5,178 bases of DNA, from NCBI GenBank assembly GCA_037133215.1, contig JBAXOM010000126.1, positions 1-5,178 of the forward strand. The letters are read 5' to 3'. This document shows positions 1 through 5,178 of this stretch, one piece after another; positions within the stretch are counted from its first letter, which is position 1, and every line of letters begins with the position of its first letter. Made by a program: the position numbers and the translations under genes. This DNA is from F1-60-MAGs149 sp037133215 (lineage in GTDB: Bacteria; Actinomycetota; Thermoleophilia; Gaiellales; F1-60-MAGs149). The notes beneath the pieces were generated by a model. It searched no databases. It was not told where the DNA came from and saw only the letters and a list, made by a program, of their open reading frames with translations.

Positions 1-59
1 CGGTGGAGGGCGCGTGCACCCGCACCGTCCGCATTGCGCGTCTCGAAGAGGTGGCGTGA
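1..59 (+). CDS. 3' end of an unidentified upstream gene (partial)
   Basis: Reading from base 3, an open frame runs to a TGA at 57-59 and gives the C-terminal residues VEGACTRTVRIARLEEVA. Fifteen of its 18 codons end in G or C, as expected for coding sequence in this genome. Its stop overlaps the ATG of the phosphatase by one base (TGATG), the classic arrangement for translational coupling. I cannot assign a family from 18 residues. The inference rests on codon composition and the junction only. A competing reading in the phosphatase frame (a GTG at 14) would make this stretch an N-terminal extension of that enzyme. I consider that less likely because the HAD motif normally lies within the first ten or so residues. 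Confidence 0.5.
   Translation, partial: VEGACTRTVRIARLEEVA
48..53 (+). promoter_or_regulatory. Shine-Dalgarno site for the HAD phosphatase
   Basis: GAGGTG is a perfect six-base match to the complement of the 16S rRNA 3' end (CACCTC) and lies 5 bases before the ATG at 59. It sits inside the last codons of the upstream frame, fits the TGATG stop/start overlap, and decides for ATG 59 rather than GTG 14. It is the only strong ribosome binding site before a plus-strand gene in this window. Confidence 0.7.
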
Positions 60-706
60 TGTCGATGCTGCTCGCGATCGATTTTGATGGCACGCTCGCA
101 GACAAGGACACGGTCGACTGGTTCTGCGCGCACTATGCCCCCGCTGTCTTCGAGGAGGTCGACGCGGCGTTCGCGCGCGGCGACATCACGCTCGACGAGA
201 CGCTCGCGCGTCAGGTTGCGCCGATTACGGCGACCCAGGAGGAAGTCGTGGCGTTTTTGATCGACACCGTCAACGTTCGCCCCGGCGTGCCCGAGCTCCT
301 GACCTTCTGTGATCAGCACGACATCGAGGCCGTGATCGTCTCGTCGGGCTTCGACAATCTGATGCACCCGTACCTGCAGGCGCACGGTTACGACCTACCG
401 ATCTACGCGCACTCCGTCACGTTCGGCCCCGAGGGGATGCGCGTGCAGTTGCGTGGTCGTGCCGAGTGTGACCTGTGCGGCGTGGCCTGCAAGCGTGCGG
501 AAGTGCGGGATATCGCGGCCGGTCGCAGCATCGCTTACGTTGGTGACGGGCCGTCTGACCTGTGCGCGGCCGAGGCTGCCGACATTCGCTTCGCCCGCGC
601 CTCGCTTGCCGAGCACCTTGAGAGCGAGGGCTATGCATACCTCCCTTTTGAGAACTTTCATGACGTCCGGCTCGGACTCGCCATGGCGCTTGGCGTAGCG
701 CCGTAA
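59..706 (+). CDS. MtnX-like HAD-IB family phosphatase
   Basis: A cytosolic 215-residue phosphohydrolase of the haloacid dehalogenase superfamily, subfamily IB, which includes phosphoserine phosphatase and the methionine-salvage phosphatase MtnX. Motif I is DFDGT at residues 8-12 (nucleophile D8, acid/base D10). Motif II is the serine in VIVSSG (92-97). The motif III lysine is probably K145. Motif IV is GDGPSD (162-167), which binds Mg2+. A cysteine cluster CDLCGVAC (137-144) just before K145 resembles the Cys-rich segment before the lysine in MtnX-like proteins. The C-terminal 'PFENFHDV' is also typical of that group. Length fits a single HAD domain with a small C1 cap (about residues 15-80). 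ATG 59 is chosen for its GAGGTG site and TGATG coupling; GTG 14 would add 15 unneeded residues. The substrate is not determinable. No other methionine-salvage gene is present, so I give no symbol. The DMT gene follows after 21 bases. Confidence 0.9.
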   Translation: MSMLLAIDFDGTLADKDTVDWFCAHYAPAVFEEVDAAFARGDITLDETLARQVAPITATQEEVVAFLIDTVNVRPGVPELLTFCDQHDIEAVIVSSGFDNLMHPYLQAHGYDLPIYAHSVTFGPEGMRVQLRGRAECDLCGVACKRAEVRDIAAGRSIAYVGDGPSDLCAAEAADIRFARASLAEHLESEGYAYLPFENFHDVRLGLAMALGVAP

Positions 707-715
707 CGTAGTCGT

Positions 716-727
716 TAGGCTGAACGA
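716..727 (+). promoter_or_regulatory. Possible -10 box of a leaderless promoter for the DMT transporter
   Basis: TAGGCT at 716-721 matches the TANNNT -10 consensus and is followed by exactly six bases before the ATG at 728. This is the geometry of leaderless transcripts described in actinobacteria and Deinococcus, where transcription starts at the start codon. No convincing Shine-Dalgarno sequence is present; AGG at 717-719 is the only trace. A weak -35-like TTGGCG lies at 690-695, but its 20-base spacing is long. The gene could also simply be read through from the phosphatase gene. Confidence 0.4.
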
Positions 728-1576
728 ATGCTGGCGCCGCTTCTCGCACTGAGTGCGTCCGTGATTTGGGGTGTGGCGGACTTCCAGGCCGCGCTCCGTG
801 CGCGGTTTGTCGGCCCGCTCGTCGTCGCGGCATTCGCCCAGATCGCCGGCACGTTGGTGCTGCTCGTGCCGATGCTGTTTTTTCGGGACGCGTTTCCCGG
901 TTGGCAGATCTGGATCCCCGGGATCGTGGCGGGCATCATGGGCAGTGTTGGGCATGTCTTGTTCTACGCGGCCCTTTCGCGTGGCCCGATGGGTGTCATC
1001 GCACCGATCTTGGCGATGTCGTCTGCGGGCCCCGTGTTGTTTGCGGTGTTGAAGGATGGCGAGCGACCCGCGGTACTCCAGGTGATTGGCTTAGCGCTTG
1101 CTATTACCGGCGTCGTACTGGTCAGTCGTCATGCCTCCGAAGGCGATTCGAAACACGGCAAATACGGAGCGGTACCGATTGCCTTATGCGCCATTCTCGT
1201 GGGCACCATCATGTACATCGCGCTTGATGCTGCCTCTGACCAATCCGGACTCTGGGGTGTCACCGCCCAGCGCAGCGTGTCGCTGCCAATTCTTCTGGTG
1301 GCACTGTTTGTGGTCCGTATGCGTAGTGGCAGTAAGCCACCCAAAGGCGCGTTTCGTGCGATCGCGCCGATTGGCATCATGGACACGATGGGCCTTTTGC
1401 TCTTCGCGTACGCCTCATCGGTTGGCGACTTTAGTCTCGCGATCGTGTTGGCGAGCCTCTACCCGGTCGTCACCATTCTCTTGGCTCGGATTCGACTCGG
1501 TGAGCACCTCGCGTTGACGCAACGCATCGGAGCAGTCATTGCGTTGGCCGGTGTTGCCGCGATCGTCGGGGGCTGA
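728..1576 (+). CDS. EamA/DMT-family membrane transporter
   Basis: A 282-residue inner-membrane protein of the drug/metabolite transporter superfamily, built from two EamA repeats of five helices each. Hydrophobic segments lie at about residues 3-20, 29-52, 62-82, 88-108, 115-133, 147-166, 182-198, 211-232, 235-255 and 263-282. A hydrophilic linker (134-146, with RHASEGDSKHGK) separates the halves. Family hallmarks are 'IWGVADF' in helix 1, 'ALSRGPMGVIAPI' leading into helix 4, 'GERPAVLQVIGLALAITGVV' in helix 5, and the matching 'ASLYPVVTILLARIRLGEHL' before helix 10 in the second half. Length and topology are normal and complete. Members export or import amino acids, nucleosides, sugars or other metabolites, and the substrate cannot be inferred. 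The start is ATG 728, right before helix 1, with little ribosome binding site. The AAA+ gene follows 37 bases downstream. Confidence 0.92.
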   Translation: MLAPLLALSASVIWGVADFQAALRARFVGPLVVAAFAQIAGTLVLLVPMLFFRDAFPGWQIWIPGIVAGIMGSVGHVLFYAALSRGPMGVIAPILAMSSAGPVLFAVLKDGERPAVLQVIGLALAITGVVLVSRHASEGDSKHGKYGAVPIALCAILVGTIMYIALDAASDQSGLWGVTAQRSVSLPILLVALFVVRMRSGSKPPKGAFRAIAPIGIMDTMGLLLFAYASSVGDFSLAIVLASLYPVVTILLARIRLGEHLALTQRIGAVIALAGVAAIVGG

Positions 1577-1601
1577 TCACGGCGTAGCGGCTGGCTGTGG
1601 G

Positions 1602-1613
1602 TAGAGTTCGGCC
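1602..1613 (+). promoter_or_regulatory. Possible -10 box of a leaderless promoter for the AAA+ gene
   Basis: TAGAGT at 1602-1607 fits TANNNT and is followed by six bases and then GTG at 1614. This is the same geometry as before the DMT gene. Its first three bases are also an in-frame TAG, so the coding sequence cannot begin upstream of GTG 1614. No Shine-Dalgarno sequence is evident and I found no clear -35 box. Confidence 0.4.
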
Positions 1614-2489
1614 GTGGCTACCGACGCGATTCCTGACCTCTTGGCCGAACTCGATGCGCTCGTGGGGCTCGCTCCTGTCAAGGCTGGCGTCGAGCGGCTC
1701 GTGGCGATTCATCAGCTCAATAGCGTGCGGGTGACTGATGGTGAGCCGATCATTGCGCACGATCTCGACCTGATGTTTATGGGCGATCCAGGCACGGGGG
1801 AGGATCAGGTGGCCGCACTGATTGGTCGGCTCTACGTCGCCCTTGGACTGTTGCCGACGGGGCAGGTCGTGGAGGTGCAGCGAGGCGATCTTGTTGGCGC
1901 GACCGCCGAGGAGACGCAGGCTCGCGTTCTGGCCGCAGTAACAGCCGCCAGCGGTGGCATCCTCTTTGTCGACGATGCCGAGCAGCTGATTCCCCTGGTG
2001 CCCGAGGATCAAGGGATCGTCGCTTTGGCCGCGATCGCGGCGGCAGTCGAAGCGCGTCCCGTCCCCTTCGCCTGCATCGTCTCTGGCCCCACGGATGCGG
2101 TCGATGCGATTGCACTGCACTACCCCGCATTTGTCTATGCCCGCGCCGCTGCGCTCGAGTTTCCGCGTTACACGGCCGACGAGCTTGTTGCGATCTTTGA
2201 GCGCGGTGCGGCGGATCTGCAGATCGCGGTGCCCAAGCCTGTTGAGGCAGCGCTGCTGGAGCACTTCGTAGCGGTGCACGACCGTGGCGACTTTCGTAGC
2301 GCGCGCTATGTGCCAGCGTTGCTGGAGGAGATGTACGCGCGCCTTGCCACGCGCACGATGAGTGACGGCAAGGCCGACGGCAACGAGCACCGTCGGTTTG
2401 CCGTTGCGGATGTGCCCGAGCCGGCCTCTGCGATTACCGCCGACACTGGCATCCGCATCGGTTTCAGCGGAGATCTCGGCGGGCGTTAA
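1614..2489 (+). CDS. CbbX/SpoVK-like AAA+ protein with degenerate ATPase motifs
   Basis: A 291-residue soluble protein whose whole length follows the CbbX/SpoVK/EccA type of AAA+ domain. The N-terminal 'LDALVGLAPVKAGVERL' (13-29) is the family's entry motif. 'LMFMGDPGTGED' (53-64) stands where Walker A should be, but the invariant Lys and Thr are E63 and D64. 'EVQRGDLVGATAEET' (87-101) aligns with the pore-loop region but lacks the aromatic. 'GGILFVDDAEQL' (114-125) is Walker B with D121 replacing the catalytic Glu. 'YPAFVYARAAALEFPRYTADEL' aligns with the segment normally ending NPGLRSRF, and the arginine finger position is A177, with R178 next to it. The sensor-2 region 'RSARYVPALLEE' (228-239) looks retained. 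The tail after 250 is polar and of no known type. There is no TPR region as in EccA. Known relatives are hexameric remodelling motors. This one probably cannot hydrolyse ATP by itself and may be a regulatory or partner subunit (inference). GTG is the only possible upstream start. Confidence 0.82.
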   Translation: MATDAIPDLLAELDALVGLAPVKAGVERLVAIHQLNSVRVTDGEPIIAHDLDLMFMGDPGTGEDQVAALIGRLYVALGLLPTGQVVEVQRGDLVGATAEETQARVLAAVTAASGGILFVDDAEQLIPLVPEDQGIVALAAIAAAVEARPVPFACIVSGPTDAVDAIALHYPAFVYARAAALEFPRYTADELVAIFERGAADLQIAVPKPVEAALLEHFVAVHDRGDFRSARYVPALLEEMYARLATRTMSDGKADGNEHRRFAVADVPEPASAITADTGIRIGFSGDLGGR

Positions 2490-3190
2490 ACGCGATCTGA
2501 GCCGTCGGGATCTTCGTCGAGCATGGCGCTGTGCGTCACTGTCTCCCCATGCTGCTCGACCGCGCGCTCAATCAGTTCGATGCCCGCGGCACGCAGCCGA
2601 GGGTGATGCAGATCGGCTGGATGTAGATCGATGCGAATGCGAGGAGCACGACGGATTGCCTGGCTAGCGAGGCGGACAGCCGTGGGTGTAATGGCGCGCC
2701 GGGTAGCCGTTGAGGCACCGACACCGAGGCTCGGAACGGTGATTGAACGGGTCGCAGTATTGAGTGAAACCCGCGTCGCCCACCAATTCAGGCCAGCGAT
2801 GCGCAGCGCCCGACTCGACAGGCGTGGCGCCGCGTAACACGGAGCGATGAACCCGCGACAGTCCACACCGAGCGTCACTAGCGCTTGTCGCGCGAGTTGC
2901 ATTCGTGCGGCTGCTGCGCCATCACTAAGGGTCCGAAACTCACGTTCGTCGCCACGTCGCGTTGCCGCATGGGAGTATCCGTGTACCACAGGCTCATCTC
3001 CTTGGGTGATGACGGCTTGCAGCCACGTCGTGACTGGCTCCGTCCATTCGTCGATCAGGTGGAAGCGGGGGACGATCAAGAGACTGACTGGACCCTGCGT
3101 CCGCTCACCAATCAGGCGACGCCACTCGACGGCCTCGGCAAAACGACTCGGCGCGACATCGTGAATGGCGAATACGTGGCGTCGACTCAC
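2486..3190 (-). CDS. DUF2334 polysaccharide-deacetylase-like protein
   Basis: A 234-residue protein of the DUF2334 branch of the NodB/polysaccharide deacetylase (CE4-like) superfamily, which folds as a metal-binding barrel. In the chosen frame, 'FAIHDVAP' (7-14) supplies the His-Asp of motif 1. 'VVHGYSH' (68-74) is the HxxxH metal motif. 'GFIAPCYAAP' (113-122) matches the family's GFxxPxW segment, with Tyr in place of the usual Trp. 'IDLHPAD' (187-193) is the C-terminal His motif. There is no signal peptide, so it probably acts in the cytosol or on the inner membrane face. I chose GTG at 3190 because it forms a GTGA overlap with the upstream glycosyltransferase stop and starts just before motif 1. 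An upstream ATG at 3268 would add 26 mostly Arg/Pro/Gly residues inside the glycosyltransferase gene. Probable role: removing an acetyl group from a sugar made by the neighbouring transferases (inference). Its TAA overlaps the AAA+ gene's TAA. Confidence 0.87.
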   Translation of the reverse strand: MSRRHVFAIHDVAPSRFAEAVEWRRLIGERTQGPVSLLIVPRFHLIDEWTEPVTTWLQAVITQGDEPVVHGYSHAATRRGDEREFRTLSDGAAAARMQLARQALVTLGVDCRGFIAPCYAAPRLSSRALRIAGLNWWATRVSLNTATRSITVPSLGVGASTATRRAITPTAVRLASQAIRRAPRIRIDLHPADLHHPRLRAAGIELIERAVEQHGETVTHSAMLDEDPDGSDRV

Positions 3191-4323
3191 GCGGCGTGCT
3201 GACCCTCCGCGGCGCGGCCCGCGAGCAGGCCGTAGAGAGCCCATTCGCGGTCGAACGTACGCGACCACGACAACTGGTCGAGTTCGGGTACTGGCGCTGG
3301 TTGTGTCAGCGCGTGGCTGACGCCGCTGATCAACGCCGAGACGCTATTGGGCTCGACCGTATGGAAACCGTCGAGCGACACCACCTCTGCGACGCCGCAG
3401 TCTGCCGGCAAGACGACGCGGCAGCCACAGGCAGCTGCCTCAAGAGGCGCGAGCCCAAAGGTCTCGCCCGAATTGACATGCACGAAGCAGTCCGCGTTGG
3501 TGTAAAGGCGGGCCAAGTCGGACCGTCTCTCAAGGTGGCCAAGAAAGCGGACGCGCTTCGTGACGCCGAGCTCGGCGGCCCGTCGTCGCATCTCCGGTTC
3601 GGCCGAGCCGGCGCCCGCAATCATGAGCACGCAGTCGCTCTGTAGGCCAGCGAGCACGTCGATCAAAAGGGTTGGACGCTTTTCGGACGAGAGTCGGCCC
3701 GCGTGGACGAGCAAGGTCTCATTCGGCTCAGCAAACTGCCGGCGATAGTCGACCTCGGGGGCACGTGGATGGAAGGTCTCGGTATCGACACCGAGCGGCG
3801 ACACATAGATGTGCGCGTCGCTCCGCTCACGCAGGCGCGTGGCTACGGCCTGCGACGTAGCAATCACCGCATCGGGGCCATCAAGACCACGCGATTGAAG
3901 GATCCGCAAAACGTGTTGCGCCGGGAGACGCAACGGCGTGGGCATCCCGGCCGCGCCCGACTCGATCTCCGAGTGCACGATCAGCACGACGGGAATGCCG
4001 CGCATATGCGCCCAGCGGCAGAGTCGACGCGGGAATGCCGTCGCGTCGTGGATCACCAACACGGTCGGCTGGAGGCGATCGAGAGCCTGCATGATCGGAC
4101 GAGGATGAGGGATCAACCGATACCCCGTCTCCTGCGCCGTTGGCAGCCCCGGCACGACCACGATCGGCGTACGGGCGACGCGATCGACCTTCGCCGTCGT
4201 GCCTGGCACCACCATCGCGTGCCGTAATCGCTGCGCTTGGGCAAACGCAGCCTTGGCGTGCAGGTAGGTCCGAATGCCCCCGGACTTAGGTGCGTACCAC
4301 TGTGTCACGTCGACGACGTTCAA
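3187..4323 (-). CDS. GT4-family glycosyltransferase (GT-B fold)
   Basis: A complete 378-residue retaining glycosyltransferase of family GT4, transferring a sugar from a nucleotide-activated donor. The N-terminal acceptor domain opens with 'VVDVTQWYAPKSGGIRTYL' (3-21), the glycine-rich loop typical of this group. The linker 'SPLGVDTETFHP' (175-186) leads into the donor-binding domain. There, R210 and K215 in 'AGRLSSEK' contact the donor phosphates in relatives, and 'GETFGLAPLEAAACG' (286-300) carries the E-x7-E pair E287/E295. No membrane helix or signal peptide is present, so it should be cytosolic or peripheral on the inner membrane. The start is TTG: translation from it places the family motif at the normal distance, an in-frame TAG lies two codons upstream, and the next Met is residue 37. 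A GGAG lies about 11 bases before it. The preceding glycosyltransferase ends 3 bases upstream, and the deacetylase overlaps its stop, so the three genes should be co-translated. Sugar and acceptor are unknown. Confidence 0.92.
   Translation of the reverse strand: MNVVDVTQWYAPKSGGIRTYLHAKAAFAQAQRLRHAMVVPGTTAKVDRVARTPIVVVPGLPTAQETGYRLIPHPRPIMQALDRLQPTVLVIHDATAFPRRLCRWAHMRGIPVVLIVHSEIESGAAGMPTPLRLPAQHVLRILQSRGLDGPDAVIATSQAVATRLRERSDAHIYVSPLGVDTETFHPRAPEVDYRRQFAEPNETLLVHAGRLSSEKRPTLLIDVLAGLQSDCVLMIAGAGSAEPEMRRRAAELGVTKRVRFLGHLERRSDLARLYTNADCFVHVNSGETFGLAPLEAAACGCRVVLPADCGVAEVVSLDGFHTVEPNSVSALISGVSHALTQPAPVPELDQLSWSRTFDREWALYGLLAGRAAEGQHAA
3203..3208 (-). promoter_or_regulatory. Shine-Dalgarno-like site for the deacetylase
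   Basis: On the minus strand GGAGGG (complement of 3203-3208) lies inside the last codons of the glycosyltransferase, 12 bases before GTG 3190. The match to the anti-Shine-Dalgarno sequence is good, but the spacing is longer than ideal, so translational coupling through the GTGA overlap may matter more. It supports GTG 3190 over ATG 3268. Confidence 0.45.
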
Positions 4324-4326
4324 CGC

Positions 4327-5178
4327 CTACATCACTCCCGATTCGATCGAGCGACGACGACCGTTCGGGGCGTAGTTGGCGCCGCGTTGAAGGTCTGCGT
4401 AGTCGCTGCCAAGCAGCTTGAAGATATCGTCCCACGTCGGGCGCGAAACCATCGCTGCCCGAGCAGCAGCGCTCATCGTCTGACGCAGCTTCGCATCGGT
4501 CACGATCGGGAGCAGCGCAGCCGCCATATCCTCGACCGAAGCGCTCCGTGCGTGGCTCCCGGTTACACCATCAATCACCTGCTCGGCCAGCGCTGTCTCG
4601 CGTGGCACGACGGTGGGGAGGCCGCTCGCCTGTGCCTCGAGCGCGACCTGACCCAACGTCTCCGACACCGAGGGCAGACAGAACACGTCCGCCGAGGCGT
4701 AGACCGCAGCGAGGCGTGGCCCCGTCATCGGACCCAACAGCCGGTGGGGAGAGTGCTCCAACTTGGCGGCGAGAGCATCGCGTGCAGGGCCGTCGCCGAC
4801 GATCGCAAGGCGGACCGGATGGCCTTCGCGAGCAATCATGTTGACGGCGTCAATCAGGCGGTCGATGCCCTTCTCTTCCGAGAGCCTGGCAACGACCAGC
4901 ACCACGACAGCGTCGGCATCGCGCGTCATCGTGCGACGGGCAAACCACGAGTGGTGCGTCGGAGCAAAGCGCTGGGTGTCAACACCGCGTCCGAAGATCC
5001 GAATCTTGTCGGCGTCGATGCCTTCGTGGGCAAGTCCTTCCGCGATCATCACGGTCGGAGCGAAGACCAAATCGGCCTGACGATAGAGCCACGTCGACGC
5101 AGCACGGACAGCCTCAGCGGCCAGCCGGTCGCCTGTCAGCGTGAGGGTATAGCGCGCGAGCTGCGTCGAGTGGGTCAC
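4327..5178 (-). CDS. GT4-family glycosyltransferase, N-terminus cut by window edge (partial)
   Basis: The C-terminal 283 residues of a GT4-type GT-B glycosyltransferase. The frame is still open at the right edge. The first visible residues (HSTQLARYTLTLTG) correspond to the middle of the N-terminal domain in relatives, so roughly 100 residues should lie beyond the window. The GTG at the very edge is unlikely to be the start. Numbered from the edge: 'LVFAPTVMIAEGL' (37-49) precedes the linker 'IFGRGVDTQRFAP' (61-73), very like the GRGVD linker of the MgtA/SQD2-type glycolipid transferases. R98 and K103 (VARLSEEK) are the donor phosphate contacts. 'SETLGQVALEAQASG' (172-186) holds the E-x7-E pair E173/E181. 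A short polar tail follows residue 255. It ends in TAG at 4329-4327, and the next glycosyltransferase begins 3 bases later in the same frame. A glycolipid or polysaccharide mannosyl/glucosyl transferase is plausible, but specificity cannot be read from sequence. Confidence 0.9.
   Translation of the reverse strand: MTHSTQLARYTLTLTGDRLAAEAVRAASTWLYRQADLVFAPTVMIAEGLAHEGIDADKIRIFGRGVDTQRFAPTHHSWFARRTMTRDADAVVVLVVARLSEEKGIDRLIDAVNMIAREGHPVRLAIVGDGPARDALAAKLEHSPHRLLGPMTGPRLAAVYASADVFCLPSVSETLGQVALEAQASGLPTVVPRETALAEQVIDGVTGSHARSASVEDMAAALLPIVTDAKLRQTMSAAARAAMVSRPTWDDIFKLLGSDYADLQRGANYAPNGRRRSIESGVM

Noticed and set aside
14..58. An N-terminal extension of the phosphatase from GTG at 14.
   Set aside because: The added residues (MHPHRPHCASRRGGV) are unlike the family. 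ATG 59 has a good ribosome binding site, and its TGATG overlap fits a preceding coding frame.
878..883. A T6 run as a possible terminator tail or slippage site.
   Set aside because: It is two TTT/TTC-type Phe codons in helix 2 of the transporter. There is no hairpin before it and the frame continues intact.
395..955. Overlapping minus-strand open frames (395-955, 417-833, 715-939) opposite the phosphatase and transporter genes.
   Set aside because: They show no family resemblance and have skewed Arg/Pro/His composition. The opposite strand encodes well-recognised proteins.
2028..2041. A perfect 14-base palindrome, GCCGCGATCGCGGC, as a possible operator.
   Set aside because: It encodes Ala-Ala-Ile-Ala-Ala inside the AAA+ gene, far from any promoter. 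Repeated GCG/GCC alanine codons explain it, apart from the CGATCG excess reported separately.
1536..2390. A 284-codon open frame on the minus strand covering almost all of the AAA+ gene.
   Set aside because: Its protein is Arg/His-rich with no recognisable domain, whereas the plus strand shows clear AAA+ family motifs. Long antisense frames are common in GC-rich genes.
3191..3268. A longer deacetylase start at ATG 3268.
   Set aside because: It would add 26 low-complexity basic residues and overlap the glycosyltransferase by 82 bases. GTG 3190 gives a normal GTGA junction and starts right before motif 1.
3196..3645. Plus-strand open frames opposite the glycosyltransferase and deacetylase genes (for example 3196-3645 and 3703-4227).
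   Set aside because: They are shadows of the minus-strand genes, Arg-rich and without motifs. The minus strand has complete GT4 and DUF2334 signatures.

Overview
This is a gene-dense, high-GC (about 60-63% by sampling) bacterial chromosomal window with no RNA genes, mobile elements, CRISPR arrays or gaps over 40 bases. Base composition, GTG/TTG starts, TANNNT boxes six bases before two start codons (a leaderless-transcription pattern known from Actinomycetota and Deinococcota) and the family mix suggest an actinomycete-like organism. The glycosyltransferase/deacetylase cassette also occurs in other phyla, so I do not commit to a taxon.

Layout. Plus strand, 1-2489: the last codons of an unidentified upstream gene (stop overlapping the next start as TGATG), a MtnX-like HAD-IB phosphatase (59-706), a ten-helix EamA/DMT transporter (728-1576) and a CbbX/SpoVK-like AAA+ protein (1614-2489). 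Minus strand, 5178-2486: a GT4 glycosyltransferase cut by the right window edge (>5178-4327), a second GT4 glycosyltransferase (4323-3187, TTG start) and a DUF2334 polysaccharide-deacetylase-like protein (3190-2486, GTG start in a GTGA overlap). The two gene groups converge and their stop codons share the palindrome TTAA at 2486-2489.

How the genes work together. The minus-strand genes are spaced like a translationally coupled operon. They look like a small glycoconjugate or glycolipid assembly cassette: two retaining GT-B sugar transferases plus a carbohydrate deacetylase-like enzyme. Acceptor and sugars cannot be read from sequence. The plus-strand genes share no obvious pathway. The first two are coupled or closely spaced, but DMT and AAA+ each may have their own leaderless promoter.

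The most unusual item is the AAA+ protein. It keeps the CbbX/SpoVK fold sequence from end to end in an intact frame, yet the Walker A Lys and Thr, the Walker B Glu, the pore-loop aromatic and the usual arginine-finger position are all replaced. This looks like a conserved pseudo-ATPase rather than a decayed gene. Other points worth checking are the paired leaderless-type starts and a marked excess of CGATCG.
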